NCBI RefSeq assembly: GCF_900111825.1
Contig: NZ_FOJM01000015.1
Location: 116,970-180,969 of the forward strand
DNA length: 64,000 nt
Direction: 5' to 3'
Source: Pedobacter suwonensis
Lineage (GTDB): Bacteria > Bacteroidota > Bacteroidia > Sphingobacteriales > Sphingobacteriaceae
The position numbers were made by a program, and so were the translations under genes. Positions within the stretch are counted from its first letter, which is position 1. Each line of letters starts with the position of its first letter. Shown piece after piece: positions 61,934 through 64,000 of this stretch. The notes beneath the pieces are model-generated. The model was not told where the DNA came from, did not search any database, and saw only the letters and a list, made by a program, of their open reading frames with translations.

Positions 61934-62665
61934 ATGAAATTAATCTTTTTAACGCTACTGCTTCTAAGCTTTATGGTCAATGCCCAAAATAATTTCAAAG
62001 CCACTCAAATCAAATTTGAAAGAGTAGAAAAAGCTTACAGGGATAAGTGGGAAACATTAAGAAAATTTATCCTGGCTGAAGGTTTTGGTGATCAATTTTC
62101 GATGGTAATCAATGCTTATAAAAGTGAAGGTAAACTGGAAGTTTGGTTAAAGGCTAATACCGATAAAAACTACAAATTATTCCGCACTTATGATTTTTGT
62201 GCACATTCGGGTACACTGGGGCCGAAAGTAATGGAAGGAGACGGACAAACACCTGAAGGATTTTATTACATCAATGTTTTCAACCCGATGAGCAAATTTC
62301 ATTTATCAATGGGTATAAATTATCCGAATACGATAGATGATGTTCGAACTGGAAAAAACCGAAAACCGGGAAGTGATATTTACATCCATGGCGATTGTGT
62401 TACGGTTGGTTGCATTCCGCTAACGGACGAAAAAATTAAAGAAGTGTATATTCTAGGCGTTGAGGCAAGCAATGCTGGTCAGGAAAAGATTCCGGTAAAC
62501 ATTTATCCCTTCAAAATGACCAATGGAAACTTAAAAAAGTATTCAAAGCAATTTCCTGATCAGGCCAGTTTCTGGAAATCGTTACAACCTGGCTATTTAG
62601 CTTTTGAGAAGAATAAAAATCAAGCCGATGTAAGTGAAGTGAAGGGGAAATATGTTGTGAAGTAA
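61934..62665 (+). CDS. L,D-transpeptidase, YafK type
   Basis: A 243-residue periplasmic protein with a signal peptide (KLIFLTLLLLSFMVNAQ). The YkuD catalytic motif is SDIYIHGDCVTVGCIPL with the nucleophile Cys at 160 and the His of IHG. The upstream FCAHSGTLGPKVMEGDGQTPEG is typical of the YafK/DpaA subgroup, which includes enzymes that release lipoprotein from peptidoglycan as well as cross-linking ones. Which activity applies here is open. A bidirectional terminator follows. Confidence 0.93.
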   Translation: MKLIFLTLLLLSFMVNAQNNFKATQIKFERVEKAYRDKWETLRKFILAEGFGDQFSMVINAYKSEGKLEVWLKANTDKNYKLFRTYDFCAHSGTLGPKVMEGDGQTPEGFYYINVFNPMSKFHLSMGINYPNTIDDVRTGKNRKPGSDIYIHGDCVTVGCIPLTDEKIKEVYILGVEASNAGQEKIPVNIYPFKMTNGNLKKYSKQFPDQASFWKSLQPGYLAFEKNKNQADVSEVKGKYVVK

Positions 62666-62666
62666 C

Positions 62667-62704
62667 AAAAAAAGTCAAGTTTTTAAAAAACTTGACTTTT
62701 TTAT
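62667..62704. terminator. Bidirectional terminator
   Basis: AAAAAGTCAAGTTTTT and AAAAACTTGACTTTTT form a near-perfect hairpin with A run on one side and T run on the other, between the convergent transpeptidase and fabG genes. Confidence 0.85.
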
Positions 62705-62745
62705 CGCTTGTTGAACTAAACCTTCCGCCTTAAACCTTACACCTC

Positions 62746-63489
62746 TTAGAGCATTCCACCGCAAACCGATAAGGTTTGTCCGGTTACGTAAGCACTCATA
62801 TCTGAAGCCAGGAACACGCAAACATTTGCAATATCTTCGGTTTCGCCGGCACGTTTTAACGGAATATCTTTTTCCCAACCTTCAACTACTTTAGGATCTA
62901 AAACATCTGTCATTTCGGTACGGATGAAGCCTGGCGCAACCACGTTAGCACGGATATTTCTCGATCCCATTTCTTTAGCTACCGATTTGGTAAAACCGAT
63001 AATACCAGCTTTAGAAGCGGCATAATTAGCCTGACCAGCATTACCTGAAACACCAACTACCGAACTCATGTTAATGAAAACACCTTTACGGGCTTTCATC
63101 ATCACTTTAGAAGCTGCCTTGGTTACGTTAAAGATCGATTTTAAGTTGACATTGATTACATCATCCCAGTTTTCCTCGCTCATTCTCATTAATAAACCAT
63201 CTTTGGTAATACCGGCATTATTTACTACAATATCAATGGCTCCAAATTCTGCCACGATATCACTGATCAATTGCTCAGCTTCATCAAATTTGGAAGCATC
63301 AGAACGATAACCTTTAACTTTGGTACCAAAGCTTTGTAATTCTTGCTCCAAAGCTTCGCCTTTTTCTACTGATGATAAATAGGTGAATGCTACATTAGCA
63401 CCTTGCTCTGCAAATTTCTCCGCTATTTTACGACCGATTCCTTTTGATGCGCCGGTAATTAATGCTGTTTTTCCTTCTAGTAATTTCAT
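62746..63489 (-). CDS. fabG: 3-oxoacyl-[acyl-carrier-protein] reductase
   Basis: This 247-residue SDR enzyme reduces 3-oxoacyl-ACP with NADPH in fatty acid elongation. The nucleotide motif is TGASKGIGRKIAE, NNAG is present in VVNNAGITKDGLLMRM, and the catalytic triad is in FINMSSVVGVSGNAGQ (Ser) and ANYAASKAGIIGF (Tyr/Lys). The C-terminal NIRANVVAPGFIRTEMTDVL, then SAYVTGQTLSVCGGM, is the FabG pattern. No other fab genes are adjacent. Confidence 0.95.
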   Translation of the reverse strand: MKLLEGKTALITGASKGIGRKIAEKFAEQGANVAFTYLSSVEKGEALEQELQSFGTKVKGYRSDASKFDEAEQLISDIVAEFGAIDIVVNNAGITKDGLLMRMSEENWDDVINVNLKSIFNVTKAASKVMMKARKGVFINMSSVVGVSGNAGQANYAASKAGIIGFTKSVAKEMGSRNIRANVVAPGFIRTEMTDVLDPKVVEGWEKDIPLKRAGETEDIANVCVFLASDMSAYVTGQTLSVCGGML

Positions 63490-63499
63490 TTAGTATTAT

Positions 63500-63530
63500 T
63501 GTTTGTCAGTCTGAGCCTGTCGAAGACCCA
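63500..63530. repeat. Intergenic GTCTGAGCCTGTCGAAG word
   Basis: GTCAGTCTGAGCCTGTCGAA here, GTCATTCTGAGCTTGTCGAA at 57090-57110 and a related pair TTGAGCTTACCGAAAG / CTTTCGACAGGCT-like text at 63890-63920 belong to one dispersed family. Confidence 0.5.
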
Positions 63531-63534
63531 TCTG

Positions 63535-63834
63535 TTATTTATTTTTATAGTTTGATAATCTTATAATTTCATTCCAATTTTCTTCGAATAAAGCTTCTTT
63601 TTTCTTTCTACTCCACCCTTTCACCTGTTTTTCAAAATCTATAGCATCTTCAATCCGATCAAATCTGTGGTAATACTTTAAGATTACCGGTCTTCTGGTA
63701 AAAGTATAAGCTAGATCATTTTCTCCATCATTATGCTGAATAAGTCTGGTTTCCAAATCATTTGTAACACCTACATAATAACTTTTATCCGCACACTCCA
63801 AAATGTAGACAAAATAATTATGTATCCTAATCAT
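63535..63834 (-). CDS. GIY-YIG nuclease family protein
   Basis: A 99-residue single-domain protein of the UvrC-N/URI type. The GIY-YIG motif is VYILECADKSYYVGVT (here VYI and YYVG), followed by Arg in LETRLIQHN and the Glu region FDRIEDAIDFEKQVKGWSRKKKEAL. Such short proteins are common in Bacteroidota; a role in DNA repair or mobility is suspected, not shown. The ATG at 63834 is used rather than a TTG six bases upstream. Confidence 0.9.
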   Translation of the reverse strand: MIRIHNYFVYILECADKSYYVGVTNDLETRLIQHNDGENDLAYTFTRRPVILKYYHRFDRIEDAIDFEKQVKGWSRKKKEALFEENWNEIIRLSNYKNK

Positions 63835-64000
63835 TAGCAATCTTTAGAAGCATAAAGTTAATAAAAATATTCCTTGCTGATGTTCTCAAGTTGAGCTTAC
63901 CGAAAGTCCTTCGACAGGCTACCATTGACGTTATTTTGTAATTACCTATTAATGAGCAGAATGCGGCATCATGCATTTCCGTATAGCTAGGCCATAGCAC

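Noticed and set aside
61801..61992. 63-codon open frame before the L,D-transpeptidase gene
   Set aside because: It overlaps the signal peptide of the real gene in another frame and consists mostly of repeat words.
63841..64000. Open frame on the minus strand running to the window edge
   Set aside because: About 57 codons without any recognisable family and crossing a dispersed repeat; not enough to call a partial gene.

Overview
The window is chromosomal DNA of a Bacteroidota bacterium, most likely Pedobacter or a close relative in the Sphingobacteriaceae. The evidence is a SusC/SusD pair, Bacteroidota-type promoters (TAnnTTTG at -7), almost no Shine-Dalgarno signals, AT-rich intergenic DNA, and families such as DUF1080, DUF2911, DUF5686, GH144 and Gfo/Idh/MocA enzymes with twin-arginine leaders. 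No rRNA, tRNA, CRISPR array, prophage or integron was found. The only mobile-element gene is a REP-associated tyrosine transposase (RAYT) with its palindromes.

Layout, left half. At 1-1253 lie the tail of an ECF sigma factor, a putative membrane anti-sigma protein and a small secreted protein. At 1322-4667 there is a class III aminotransferase, then an OmpR-type response regulator and its histidine kinase. At 4813-8536 are a lipoprotein, an RluA-type pseudouridine synthase, panB and carA. At 8957-12720 are an ABC-2 exporter, a Fic protein with its own operator-like palindrome, and a secreted protein. At 12954-16317 a tightly packed pheS / Rieske-like lipoprotein / TetR operon follows kbl. At 16562-20179 are a DUF5686 outer-membrane-type protein and the tRNA hydroxylase trhO.

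Centre. Positions 20569-35417 form a polysaccharide utilisation locus (PUL): a transmembrane propeller/Y_Y_Y/HTH regulator, SusC, SusD, a GH144-type enzyme, a small secreted protein, a GH43-like protein with a discoidin-type domain, a GH3 beta-glucosidase and a secreted esterase-like protein. GH144 plus GH3 suggests beta-1,2-glucan as a target. After yebC and an SDR-type threonine dehydrogenase (partner of kbl), 38327-49722 is an 11-gene same-strand cluster. It encodes a Tat-type small subunit and GMC flavoprotein, a cytochrome c, two Gfo/Idh/MocA enzymes, a DUF1080 protein, four TIM-barrel isomerase/epimerases and a sugar/nucleoside-type transporter. This set fits oxidation of glycosides at C3 followed by breakdown of the 3-keto product. 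The two loci could act in series on the same glycan, and together they are the most interesting system in the window.

Right half. Positions 50308-57605 carry housekeeping genes: asd, a CDP-alcohol phosphatidyltransferase, a PBP4-type dacB behind a long palindrome, GNAT, DUF2911, eno and a DivIC/FtsB-like protein. A TRIC-type channel follows. At 58402-59766 the RAYT sits among seven REP-like palindromes and beside a duplicated 3' tail of the neighbouring VWA-like gene. The window ends with a YafK-type L,D-transpeptidase, fabG and a GIY-YIG protein. Intergenic spaces carry several families of dispersed palindromes.
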